From positions 48,420-112,419 of the forward strand of contig NZ_JAAKGS010000013.1 in the NCBI RefSeq assembly GCF_011043555.1: DNA of 64,000 nucleotides, written 5' to 3'. Made by a program: the position numbers and the translations under genes. The notes beneath the pieces were generated by a model. The model made no database searches and was not told the DNA's origin. It saw only the letters and a program-made list of their open reading frames with translations. Each line of letters opens with the position of its first letter. The first letter of the stretch is position 1. This DNA comes from Sphingobacterium sp. SGR-19. Lineage in GTDB: Bacteria > Bacteroidota > Bacteroidia > Sphingobacteriales > Sphingobacteriaceae. Of this stretch, positions 9,066 to 17,194 are shown piece by piece.

Positions 9066-10594
9066 TTTTTCAGTATCTTATATAACATATTAGTAACCAG
9101 TTGCTTTTCGTCATCACAAAACCCTGTATAATAAACACTGATAAAAAAAGCGATAATTGATACAGGAAATGTAATTAATAACCTAAGGTCAAAATCGAAT
9201 AAAGTTGTGATTATCAAACAAACTGATAAAATAACTATTGTCGGAATGATCTCTTTCGAAAAAACGCGATCTACATACAATCTTATGGACAAATTCGCTT
9301 GAACTTTCAAAAAATAAATTCTAAAGGCACAAGCAAGTGACTCAATAAATACAGCACAAACCAAAACCGAATGAGGGGGTAATCCCTGCTTCAATAAAAT
9401 ATACGAAACCGGGACATTCATGAGCACAACTCCGCCAATAACCAGTTGATAAGCCCGGATTTTTCCAGTGGCTTGAATAGCAGATTGTAAACCTATAGTA
9501 GTTTGATTGATCAGCGTTGTAATTAGATATAGAGAACAGAAAACAACGGTGTATTCCGGCACATCTTTTAACCATAACCTAAGAATGGAAGGCATTTCAA
9601 AAATAGCTGGAATGGCAATGAATGACACTAAGAAAAAACCTAATTTACTAGCCATCATTGACAGTTTTAGCATTCGTTTTCGGTCACTCACACCCTCACT
9701 TTTCATAATTTGGGGATTGATAGCCTTAAGAAGGGTCGCTGAAAAAAAAACAAGTTGTCCAGCAACTTGATTTGCAATACCATAAGCAGCACTCACTATC
9801 GTTCCAAAAAAAACATTTAAAACAACTGCAATACCCTGATTTCTACCGACAACGCAAGCAGATCCAAAGAGATTCCATCCTGCGAAACCGCCCAGGTTTT
9901 TCATTAACAATTTATCATATTTGTAGTTTAATATCGTACACTCATCATACTTTTTAAGAGTGTACAGAGCGTATAACAGAAATGAGACAAAAGTAACACC
10001 TGCCATAAAGAGTCCATAGTAAGCTAATCTTTGGCTTGCGATAAAATAGCTAAGAGAAATGGCAATTATCAATTTCATTATCGCTTCGAGAATATTAACT
10101 ATAGCAATCCACAACATATTCTCATGCGCATTTAATAACGCAGTAAATGGTACGGAAACTATTGTAAAAAATACAGAGACTGCCATATAAAGATAAACTG
10201 TCTTGGCGATTGGTACGCGCTCCGAAGGTATATTTAAAACCCCGTCAAATAGAAACTGAGACAATATAAGAAGGAAAAAGACCACGAGTACTCCAAGTAC
10301 AAGGTGTAAAATCCAACTGTTGATAAAAACCTTTTTACGAACAGAAAAATTTTCTTTCCCATGATAAAAAGACAAAAATCGCTGAGTCGCTGATGCCATT
10401 GCAGCATTCAGAAACGACAACATGGTTATAACCCCTGCGATCAAATTAAAAATACCGTAATCCGAGACTCCTAAAGAACTCAAAACTATCCGTGTAGAGT
10501 ATAACGACACACAGATCGTTAGAAGCATTTTTAAGTATAAAATAACAGTATTTATAGCTACTCTTTCTGACGCAGCAGTACGATCTCCCATCAA
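9062..10594 (-). CDS. Wzx-like polysaccharide flippase
   Basis: A 510-aa polytopic protein of the MOP (MATE-like) superfamily, with about 12-14 hydrophobic helices. The N-terminus, ending in SLYSTRIVLSSLGVSDYGIF, and the AASATQRFLSF-like segment resemble Bacteroidota lipopolysaccharide biosynthesis flippases. It would move undecaprenyl-linked repeat units across the inner membrane. It lies directly downstream of the Wzc-like kinase gene (8-bp gap) and overlaps the pyruvyl transferase gene by 4 bp. This gene marks the start of the AT-rich, strain-variable part of the locus. Confidence 0.88.
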   Translation of the reverse strand: MMGDRTAASERVAINTVILYLKMLLTICVSLYSTRIVLSSLGVSDYGIFNLIAGVITMLSFLNAAMASATQRFLSFYHGKENFSVRKKVFINSWILHLVLGVLVVFFLLILSQFLFDGVLNIPSERVPIAKTVYLYMAVSVFFTIVSVPFTALLNAHENMLWIAIVNILEAIMKLIIAISLSYFIASQRLAYYGLFMAGVTFVSFLLYALYTLKKYDECTILNYKYDKLLMKNLGGFAGWNLFGSACVVGRNQGIAVVLNVFFGTIVSAAYGIANQVAGQLVFFSATLLKAINPQIMKSEGVSDRKRMLKLSMMASKLGFFLVSFIAIPAIFEMPSILRLWLKDVPEYTVVFCSLYLITTLINQTTIGLQSAIQATGKIRAYQLVIGGVVLMNVPVSYILLKQGLPPHSVLVCAVFIESLACAFRIYFLKVQANLSIRLYVDRVFSKEIIPTIVILSVCLIITTLFDFDLRLLITFPVSIIAFFISVYYTGFCDDEKQLVTNMLYKILKK

Positions 10595-10602
10595 TTTTCA
10601 AA

Positions 10603-12999
10603 TTATGATTTATTTCGAGAAAAAGTCAATTGCCACCACTTCCTTTTCTTTGCCGTTCCATATTCTCCATAACCATAGCCGTAACCATAGCCGTAACCAT
10701 ACCCATAGCCATAATTACTATAATAACCACCTTTCTTAGACTGAATATCGTTCACGATCAATTGGATGGGCTTAATTTTTGCCGTAGCTACGAGATCGTT
10801 TGGTATTCGTATCTGCTCTTTATAGGTATAGCCTTGACGAACAAGGTAAAGACAACAATCGGCATAACGGGATAGCAGCTGCGCATCCGTCACCATACCC
10901 ACTGGTGGAGCATCCATCAAGATATAGTCATAACGTTGTGCTAAAATCTCCATGAGTTCATTTGCGCGCGGATGAACTAGCAATTCAGCCGGATTGGGCG
11001 GAATTGCACCCGCCTGCACTAAATCTACATTTTCGTGCACCCCGGAAGGCATCAAAATTTCCTCTAACTGCATATCTGAACGTACAATATAATGAGAAAA
11101 GCCTTTCCCAGCCGGTAGACCGAGCTTCGCTGTCACAGAGGGTTTCCGTAAATCAAGTTCCATTAAAAGAACTTTTTTATCCAAAAGAGCTAAGGATACA
11201 GCTAAATTCAGCGCCACATAAGACTTTCCTTCACCGGACATCGAAGAGGTGAAGAGTATACGTTTCCCACCGTTTAAGGCAAACTCCAAATTGGTTCGCA
11301 TGGCCCGGAATTGCTCCGCAATAGGTGATCGGGAAGTTTTGGAGACAACCACCTGTTCCTTCTCATCGGAATGAGCAATCATACCCAATATAGGCAGATT
11401 ATTTCGACCTTCTATATCCTCTATAGACCGAACACGTACATTCAACAAATCTTTGACATACATGAGAGCCAATGGGAAGACCAGCCCCAAAGCCAACCCT
11501 AAAGCATATATCATTTTTCTCTTAGGAGAAAAAGGCTCCTTTGCGGCCTTTGGCGTATCAATGACTTTCGAATTAGAAACGTTTGCTGTACGACCAATAG
11601 CTGTTTCCTCCCACTTCTCCTGTAAAAAGATATATTGGGCCTGCTTAATTTGCTGCAACCGCGCCAAGTCGATATAGCCTCGCTCAATTGTGGGCACTTG
11701 GGTAATCTGCGAAGTAACACTGTTAGACAATTGCTGTTGGCTCTCACGAGCCAACTCCAGTTGCCTTCTGGCAGAAGCCACGTTGGCGATCATATCCTGT
11801 CGTACACCGGCAATCTGTGCAGCGATATTCTGTACGAGTGGATTATCCTGGGTATTCGCTAACAGCAAACGCTCCCTTTGCAGCACCAATTCGTTGTAAC
11901 GTTGTATAAGCGCATTAAAACCAATATCCTGGGGAATAACCGAGGATGGAACCACCCGTGGATGTTGCGTGTCTTTTAAATATGTTGCAACAGCATCTAA
12001 CGCGGCCAGTTGTGTTTCGATTTCTGCCAACCGCTTGGTAAAATCCGCCGAACTTTCAATAAGTACCTTACCTTGTTCGGAAATATCAGCCAATTGATTT
12101 CGTCTTTTATAGCCCGATATGCGGTCTTCGACGCCTGCCAGTTCGTCTGTAATCGTACGCAATCTCGCATTGATAAAGGCCAAAGTAGAATCGGCAATAA
12201 CATTCTTGTCATGCAGATTGAGCTCGACGTATTTATCAATGAGCGTTTCTAACAATTGCTCGCCGCGCTTTGGTAAATGATGTTCAAAAGTCAGATCGAT
12301 GGTCGAGACGTTCTTGTTGGTAACTTCGACAGAAAGCTTTTCCCTATAGGCAGCCGCGACGGATCGTAGGGGTGAAATGCGGAAACCATAACTGTCCTCT
12401 TGGGGATGTTCTTGATACGCTATAATTTTTAACAACCCTACACCCGTCAGCGCAAACGGCTCATCCAACTGCGCCTGAAAAAGTGTATCTGGATTAGAAA
12501 GTTCAAACCGATCGTCTTTCGTTGCCCGAATTTCAAACGCATAAGCTGTAGAAATGGAATCGGGATCGCTAAGCAGCGTTACTTGAAAAGGTGCCGACAA
12601 AACCGGGACATTGTGCACGCGCCCTTTATTAAAATAGCTGATATAGGCTTGCTCTGCTAATACCATCTCGCGCATCAAATCGGCTGTCCTCAGTACCTCG
12701 ACTTCATTATCTACCGAATTCTTGGTACCCATCAGACTAGAAAGATCGCCTAGAGCGGAGGAGGAAAGCATACCACCGCCTTTTTTCTCGTCAGAAACCA
12801 AGAGTTTCGCATGGATTTTATACGTGGGGCTCGTATACCGGAGGTAAGCATATGCAACCCCAAGTCCGATTAGTCCACACAGCGCAAACCAATACCAATT
12901 GTTTAGTATGCGGCCAATAAAACGGAGTAGTTCTTTGTTATCTGACTTTTTCTCCTCAAAATCAAACTCCTCTTCCCAATCTATGTTTTTATTACTCAT
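10603..12999 (-). CDS. wzc: Wzc-like polysaccharide co-polymerase and tyrosine autokinase
   Basis: A 798-aa inner-membrane protein that controls polymer length and export. TM1 spans about residues 34-52, a large periplasmic Wzz domain with coiled-coil character fills about 55-490, and TM2 spans about 496-515. The cytoplasmic BY-kinase domain shows Walker A SSMSGEGKS (585-593), Walker A' LLMELDLRKPS (611-621) and Walker B YILMDAPP (692-699). The C-terminus is a tyrosine cluster with 11 Tyr between 759 and 780, eight of them in an unbroken Tyr-Gly repeat, ending in a basic KKRKWW segment. The Wza-like and PHP phosphatase genes immediately upstream complete the usual trio. Confidence 0.96.
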   Translation of the reverse strand: MSNKNIDWEEEFDFEEKKSDNKELLRFIGRILNNWYWFALCGLIGLGVAYAYLRYTSPTYKIHAKLLVSDEKKGGGMLSSSALGDLSSLMGTKNSVDNEVEVLRTADLMREMVLAEQAYISYFNKGRVHNVPVLSAPFQVTLLSDPDSISTAYAFEIRATKDDRFELSNPDTLFQAQLDEPFALTGVGLLKIIAYQEHPQEDSYGFRISPLRSVAAAYREKLSVEVTNKNVSTIDLTFEHHLPKRGEQLLETLIDKYVELNLHDKNVIADSTLAFINARLRTITDELAGVEDRISGYKRRNQLADISEQGKVLIESSADFTKRLAEIETQLAALDAVATYLKDTQHPRVVPSSVIPQDIGFNALIQRYNELVLQRERLLLANTQDNPLVQNIAAQIAGVRQDMIANVASARRQLELARESQQQLSNSVTSQITQVPTIERGYIDLARLQQIKQAQYIFLQEKWEETAIGRTANVSNSKVIDTPKAAKEPFSPKRKMIYALGLALGLVFPLALMYVKDLLNVRVRSIEDIEGRNNLPILGMIAHSDEKEQVVVSKTSRSPIAEQFRAMRTNLEFALNGGKRILFTSSMSGEGKSYVALNLAVSLALLDKKVLLMELDLRKPSVTAKLGLPAGKGFSHYIVRSDMQLEEILMPSGVHENVDLVQAGAIPPNPAELLVHPRANELMEILAQRYDYILMDAPPVGMVTDAQLLSRYADCCLYLVRQGYTYKEQIRIPNDLVATAKIKPIQLIVNDIQSKKGGYYSNYGYGYGYGYGYGYGYGEYGTAKKRKWWQLTFSRNKS
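10666..10713 (-). repeat. 12-bp tandem repeat encoding the Tyr-Gly tail of the Wzc-like kinase
   Basis: Four near-perfect 12-bp units (plus-strand form close to CCATAGCCGTAA) encode eight consecutive Tyr-Gly pairs, the autophosphorylated tail of the kinase. Each unit adds two tyrosines in frame, so slipped-strand gain or loss would change the number of phosphorylation sites without a frameshift. The repeat is seen directly; the regulatory consequence is inference. Confidence 0.85.
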
Positions 13000-13040
13000 T
13001 TTTCAAAAAAATTACTTAAGACATCAAGGTAGATGATCTA

Positions 13041-13847
13041 TTATAGACGCGAAACTGCAATAATCAAAACCGATAAAATTGAGCCAATAATGGCATAGGT
13101 TTGCGTCCGCGCCGCATTGTTCGCGGCTGCTTTTCCCTTGCCTGGCTCTACATAGATGACATCATTCTGCCGTAGGTAGAAATAAGGCGATTGGAACACT
13201 TCGCTGTCATTCAGATTCAAGCGTACTAATTCCTTCTCTTTGCCTTGATCGCGAACCAACAATACATTTTCCCGCTTGCCGAAGATGGTGAGGTCACCGG
13301 CGAGACCCAAGGCATCCAGTACAGTCACTTTCTCGTTGGGAACCGTATACGTCGCCGGACGTGTCACTTCGCCCAATACCGTTACTTTGAAGTTCGCAAA
13401 GCGCACTTGTACGGTCGGGTCTTTGTAATATTGACTAGCTAGCGTCGTAATACGCTCCCGGGCTTGATAGGTCGTCAATCCGGAAACTTGCACTTTACCA
13501 AGCAGAGTCATATTGACATAACCATTCTTATCGACCAAAAAACCGGAAATCACTTGATTACCGACATTGCTGGCTGAACTTGCGCCCACGGCTTGTACCG
13601 CCATCGATTGATTAGCTACAGCAGCGGTCGTCGGATCCAAGGTCTGGATAGTGATATTTAAGATGTCATCGGACTGGATCACCGGTTCGGTGAAAGCTGC
13701 AGCTTGCTTAAGGATACGGGCGGTATCGGCCGGGAGATCGTTGAAATAAACAATCTTCTTGACCGAGCAGCTGCTAATCAGCAGCAATAGCACGAGCGGG
13801 AAGAATCCCCACCGCGAAAAGGTTGGTCTTTTCATTAATTTCTTCAT
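13041..13847 (-). CDS. Wza-like polysaccharide export lipoprotein
   Basis: A 268-aa outer-membrane polysaccharide export protein. The signal peptide ends in a lipobox, LISSC, at about residues 23-27. It is followed by the poly_export (PES) domain, with the DDILNITIQTLDP segment, and a SLBB-type region (VTVLGEVTRPATYTVPNEKVTVLDAL). A C-terminal hydrophobic stretch, AIIGSILSVLIIAVS, is at the end. It forms the export pore with the Wzc-like protein, whose gene starts 41 bp downstream. The protein is shorter than E. coli Wza (about 380 aa) but of normal size for Bacteroidota homologues. Confidence 0.92.
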   Translation of the reverse strand: MKKLMKRPTFSRWGFFPLVLLLLISSCSVKKIVYFNDLPADTARILKQAAAFTEPVIQSDDILNITIQTLDPTTAAVANQSMAVQAVGASSASNVGNQVISGFLVDKNGYVNMTLLGKVQVSGLTTYQARERITTLASQYYKDPTVQVRFANFKVTVLGEVTRPATYTVPNEKVTVLDALGLAGDLTIFGKRENVLLVRDQGKEKELVRLNLNDSEVFQSPYFYLRQNDVIYVEPGKGKAAANNAARTQTYAIIGSILSVLIIAVSRL

Positions 13848-13906
13848 TATTTAAACTTGTTGATTGTAGATTGTAGTTGTGTTGTAGTTTGTTGTTGTAT
13901 TCATTT
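13848..13906 (-). other. Intergenic TTGTAG-rich repeat with a possible 17-codon leader
   Basis: The gap between the phosphatase and export genes is low-complexity, made of TTGTAG/TTGTTG-like units on the plus strand. It includes the 15-mer GATTGTAGATTGTAG at 13862-13876, which also occurs at 18951-18965 upstream of the whole locus. Read on the minus strand, 13904-13851 could encode a 17-aa Asn/Thr-rich peptide ending 3 bp before the export gene start. I see no evidence that the peptide is made. Confidence 0.4.
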
Positions 13907-14653
13907 TTAAGTGGTTACCCCACTAAAAAGTTCTTTATTTAATATCTCGCAGTGTTTAAAGTGGCTGCGTATATCTTCTTGTTGCAGTCCCACTTCTAGC
14001 GCGCGTACGTGCCGTTCATGATGTACATCGGTACCGACAAGATTAATCATCCCCTTTTCCAGCAAATATTTCGCTACCCGACGTTCATTACGCCCGTAAT
14101 AACCCAATACCGACAGCAGGTTGAGCTGCAACAGGCAACCGATATCCTGAAAGCGTTCGATTTTCTTGGGATCACGATGACAGAAAATATACCGTTCGGG
14201 ATGTGCCAGGATGGGAATGTACCCCTCCATTTGCAGATCGAACGCGACTTTTTCAATCAGCTTGCTTTCTTCTAGATAAGACATCTCGATTAATACGTGC
14301 CCGCCGGGCAAACAGAGTATGTGCCGCGGGTCCTGCGTAAGCTGTTGATCAAAGGCGCTATCCACCATATACTCCGCAGCATAACCTGCCGCAAGCTGCT
14401 CAACCCCTTCTTGGCGCAAGCGATGGAAAGCGGTCCCTATCGTTTCCGCTGTATTCGGATACATATCGTGTAGGATATGCGGTGTGAAATAGAATTTTCT
14501 TAACCCAAGCTGTTCCAACCGCCGAAGCAAGGCTACGCTCTGCTCGGTGTTTTCACAACCATCGTCGATACCAGGCAGAATGTGCGAATGCATATCCACC
14601 TGCATCCATTCCAGATCGGGGTATTGACGTTTTCGGTTAAAAATACTCCACAT
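13907..14653 (-). CDS. CpsB/YwqE-type PHP-domain tyrosine-protein phosphatase (first copy)
   Basis: A 248-aa PHP-fold phosphatase, predicted to dephosphorylate the tyrosine tail of the Wzc-like kinase encoded two genes downstream. The metal site DMHSHILPGIDDG is at about residues 20-32, LAHPERY carries a further metal ligand, and GTDVHH lies near residue 210; these are the expected PHP motifs of CpsB. It stands first in the phosphatase-exporter-kinase run, downstream of a terminator hairpin at 14696-14731. A paralogue with the same motifs lies at 32469-33248. Confidence 0.9.
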   Translation of the reverse strand: MWSIFNRKRQYPDLEWMQVDMHSHILPGIDDGCENTEQSVALLRRLEQLGLRKFYFTPHILHDMYPNTAETIGTAFHRLRQEGVEQLAAGYAAEYMVDSAFDQQLTQDPRHILCLPGGHVLIEMSYLEESKLIEKVAFDLQMEGYIPILAHPERYIFCHRDPKKIERFQDIGCLLQLNLLSVLGYYGRNERRVAKYLLEKGMINLVGTDVHHERHVRALEVGLQQEDIRSHFKHCEILNKELFSGVTT

Positions 14654-14695
14654 TTTCTTTTGTTGTTTTGTTAAAGAGGGTTATGACTGAAAATA

Positions 14696-14731
14696 GAAAT
14701 ACCCGGCCAGCTCGCCCGGCCGGAGTATTTC
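14696..14731 (-). terminator. Hairpin terminator or attenuator between the lipoprotein and phosphatase genes
   Basis: A GC-rich inverted repeat GAAATAC-CCGGCC / GGCCGG-GTATTTC (13 pairs, one bulged base, 9-nt loop) is followed on the minus strand by TATTTTC. It lies 48 bp after the lipoprotein stop and so splits the exopolysaccharide locus into a front unit (wcaJ, barrel, lipoprotein) and a back unit. The U-tract is weak, so partial read-through is plausible. Confidence 0.7.
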
Positions 14732-14779
14732 CCTACAATCACAAGCTTACACTTGAGCTCTTCAACATCTTTCTATTTT

Positions 14780-16399
14780 TTATAGATTATTACATTCTTC
14801 GGTCAAGATCGCCAAGTTGGTAGCACCGGCTTTCGTACCGATAATATCACCCGGCTCTATACCAACGGTGGCTTCATTGTCTTCACTTACGGCGTGACCG
14901 TTTACCACTTTTACACGCTCGTTCCAGATGGCTTTGAAGTCATACTGGGTACCATCGGTTTTCAATTGCGTGGTGCGCAAGAAGCCGTTGCTTACAGATC
15001 CCAGATATTTGAATTCCGTCGTTCCGGATTCACGGTAGAACATCTGGAAGGTCGGTAACAAGGTAATAACGCTTGTTTGTCCAGGACAACGTACATACAG
15101 CTGTAGCGTAGAGGTGGTGCTGGTGGCATCCGCTGGATCCGGCAACTGTATGGCGGTCGCTTGACCACAAGTTGCCAAGTCGCTTTCTGCCAAAATGTTG
15201 CCATCTGCTTTACGTACCACAACCTTAACACCCGATGCCGGAACATCTACTAGGCTGATGCTGTTGTTCGTATTGTTGATCGAATAGTCTCCTGTGAAGA
15301 TTACTTTTTCGCCCCATACGGCTTCTACCTTAACCGCAGCGGTTGTACCGTTCGTCATCCAATCGCCCGAGAAGTTAATTACCCGCGCTGCTGGACAAGC
15401 TTGGCCAAACTCAGCGGCCATATAGAAAGTTAAGTGGTCAATCTCGAAACTGACACGGAAGCCAGCAGCAGCAGAACCGGTAACGGTACTGTTTTGTTCG
15501 AAACGCCACACGCCATCACCGCTGTTACTGAAGATGTGGAACGCTGTACCGGCAGCGAGTGGTTGTCCGGTAATCGGGCTCACATAGTTCGCTGGAACCG
15601 GCATACTCACCACTAACGGTTGGCTAAACTGTCTTACTTGTACACCATTCACCAACATTCGGATGTCGGCAACCGCTGCTGGACTGAATGTGCCGGCGGC
15701 TGTACCACCGCCCGGTAGCTCCACTGTTTCGGCACGTAGACTGCCTTCCGGCAAAAGCACGACAGCATCTTCGTTATCCGCATCGATACTGGTCACGACA
15801 ACCTGTACATTGGTACCGGTGATTACCGTTCCATTCGCGTCTTTAAACTGTGTTCCGGCCGGAACGGTTACGGACATGTTGCCCTCGCCGACGGCGGATG
15901 GCAGTTCTACGACAGCAGGTGCTGTGGTCGATCCATCAGGATTCAAATCTACGTTCTCCACCACCTCTTCTGCACCATCCGGTACTTCAGTAGGCTTGGT
16001 CAATACCACCGTCTGTATTCCAGCCGACACATCGGTAATGGCTACAGGGACGGTCTGTGTGGTGTAACCCGGGGCGCTGAATTGCACGCGGAACCGAATC
16101 GGGTTATTGGCCGTCGGTGTACGCGCCGGATCTACGCCAAGCACGAGTAGATTATCGGTCAGTTTAAAATCTTTGTACCCGTTCATATTGTAGATGTCCT
16201 GGGTATCTCCAGAGACAAGGGATACAGAGACACCGGATACGTTGACACCCTCAGCGTCGACGACGCGCAATGTCACGTAGTTTTCGATAACTTCGGTACT
16301 GATCTGTAGGTTAAAATCCTTTAACGGGCTTTCACAGGAGGAAATACCTAAAAGTGCCACTGCCCAGGTATATATTGCTATTTTTCTAAATCTTTTCAT
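14780..16399 (-). CDS. Hypothetical outer-surface lipoprotein in exopolysaccharide locus
   Basis: A 539-aa protein I do not recognise. The start at 16399 gives MKRFRKIAIYTWAVALLG followed by ISSC, a clean lipoprotein signal with the acylated Cys at about residue 23. An ATG at 16429 would add ten basic residues in front and overlap the upstream stop, so it is less likely. The mature part begins with a beta-rich segment that looks like a carboxypeptidase-regulatory or Ig-like domain (residues about 35-150). Acidic, Thr/Ala/Val-rich modules follow, with ZU5-like features (VTVPAGTQFKDANG) in the middle. It sits 23 bp after the barrel gene, suggesting a surface pair. Confidence 0.6.
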   Translation of the reverse strand: MKRFRKIAIYTWAVALLGISSCESPLKDFNLQISTEVIENYVTLRVVDAEGVNVSGVSVSLVSGDTQDIYNMNGYKDFKLTDNLLVLGVDPARTPTANNPIRFRVQFSAPGYTTQTVPVAITDVSAGIQTVVLTKPTEVPDGAEEVVENVDLNPDGSTTAPAVVELPSAVGEGNMSVTVPAGTQFKDANGTVITGTNVQVVVTSIDADNEDAVVLLPEGSLRAETVELPGGGTAAGTFSPAAVADIRMLVNGVQVRQFSQPLVVSMPVPANYVSPITGQPLAAGTAFHIFSNSGDGVWRFEQNSTVTGSAAAGFRVSFEIDHLTFYMAAEFGQACPAARVINFSGDWMTNGTTAAVKVEAVWGEKVIFTGDYSINNTNNSISLVDVPASGVKVVVRKADGNILAESDLATCGQATAIQLPDPADATSTTSTLQLYVRCPGQTSVITLLPTFQMFYRESGTTEFKYLGSVSNGFLRTTQLKTDGTQYDFKAIWNERVKVVNGHAVSEDNEATVGIEPGDIIGTKAGATNLAILTEECNNL

Positions 16400-16422
16400 C
16401 TTGATTACGTTTTTCTTTTTAC

Positions 16423-17160
16423 CTACCAAAACCGATAACTGAAACCGAACTCCAAACGTGGCAGATAGCGGTAATTTTCTATATTACGCTCGATTGTCGC
16501 AGCGTTGCTGACGTTCTCTTCCAACAGTCCTGTAGCGTGTATCGACACGCTCGGCTTGGAAAGGTAGTAACAACCCAGGTCGATGTGCATCGAGAAGCGG
16601 CTATCGATGACGATATTGCTCCAACCGATACCAGCGTAGGGATTGACCGTTTTTTTCCATTCTACATCGGTAGTAATCGTTCCGACATGATCAGGATGTA
16701 CGTTAATTTCGCCGAACTTATACGGATCGCGCAGACGAGTAGTCAGCTCACCATCCAGCTTATAGAAGTAGGCTCCGCCGGCTTGCACATTAAAACTGCG
16801 GAAAAATCCGCTGCCTTGTGCAAAAGGGGTCCAGCCAAGAGTAAGCGATACATTGCCGGACTTGGCTTTGACATCGCTGCGCGTTGCATAGTTATTGTAG
16901 GTGCCGCCAATTTGCGTATTTAACGGCATGTAACTGGCGCCTACCCGCAATCCGAACTTTGGTCCGAGTGGTTGATAAAGGTGTAAGCCTACGCCAGTGG
17001 TTCCCATATGGACGCCCAACGCAAAAGGATAAGGATAGCCGTGTGAAAAGGCCGACTCCGGGATACTATCGCGCTGCTCGCCAGCTTGTGCTCCAGAGAG
17101 GACACCTAGCGTTAGCAAACCGATCAGCATCACAAAAACTTTGATAAATCTTCGTTTCAT
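16423..17160 (-). CDS. Hypothetical outer-membrane beta-barrel protein
   Basis: A 245-aa protein with a clear Sec signal from the ATG at 17160 (MKRRFIKVFVMLIGLLTLG, cleavage near AQA), then alternating amphipathic strands (FALGVHMGTTGVGLHLYQP, FGLRVGASYMPLN) and a C-terminal aromatic strand ending in YRFW. This is typical of a porin-like or OmpW-like 8-12 strand barrel. An upstream ATG at 17205 would hide the signal peptide and is rejected. It follows the WcaJ-like gene by 34 bp and precedes the lipoprotein gene by 23 bp. No specific family was recognised; a role in placing or anchoring the polymer is inference. Confidence 0.65.
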   Translation of the reverse strand: MKRRFIKVFVMLIGLLTLGVLSGAQAGEQRDSIPESAFSHGYPYPFALGVHMGTTGVGLHLYQPLGPKFGLRVGASYMPLNTQIGGTYNNYATRSDVKAKSGNVSLTLGWTPFAQGSGFFRSFNVQAGGAYFYKLDGELTTRLRDPYKFGEINVHPDHVGTITTDVEWKKTVNPYAGIGWSNIVIDSRFSMHIDLGCYYLSKPSVSIHATGLLEENVSNAATIERNIENYRYLPRLEFGFSYRFW

Positions 17161-17194
17161 GGTTTGTATAAATAATAGTGGGTCAAAACATTCA

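Noticed and set aside
10630..10875. 81-codon plus-strand frame over the Wzc tail
   Set aside because: Antisense reading of the Tyr-Gly tandem repeat giving Ile/Thr/Val repeats; no sign of a real gene.
15663..16067. 134-codon plus-strand frame inside the lipoprotein gene
   Set aside because: Low-complexity Ser/Thr/Pro translation antisense to a well-supported lipoprotein; typical shadow frame.
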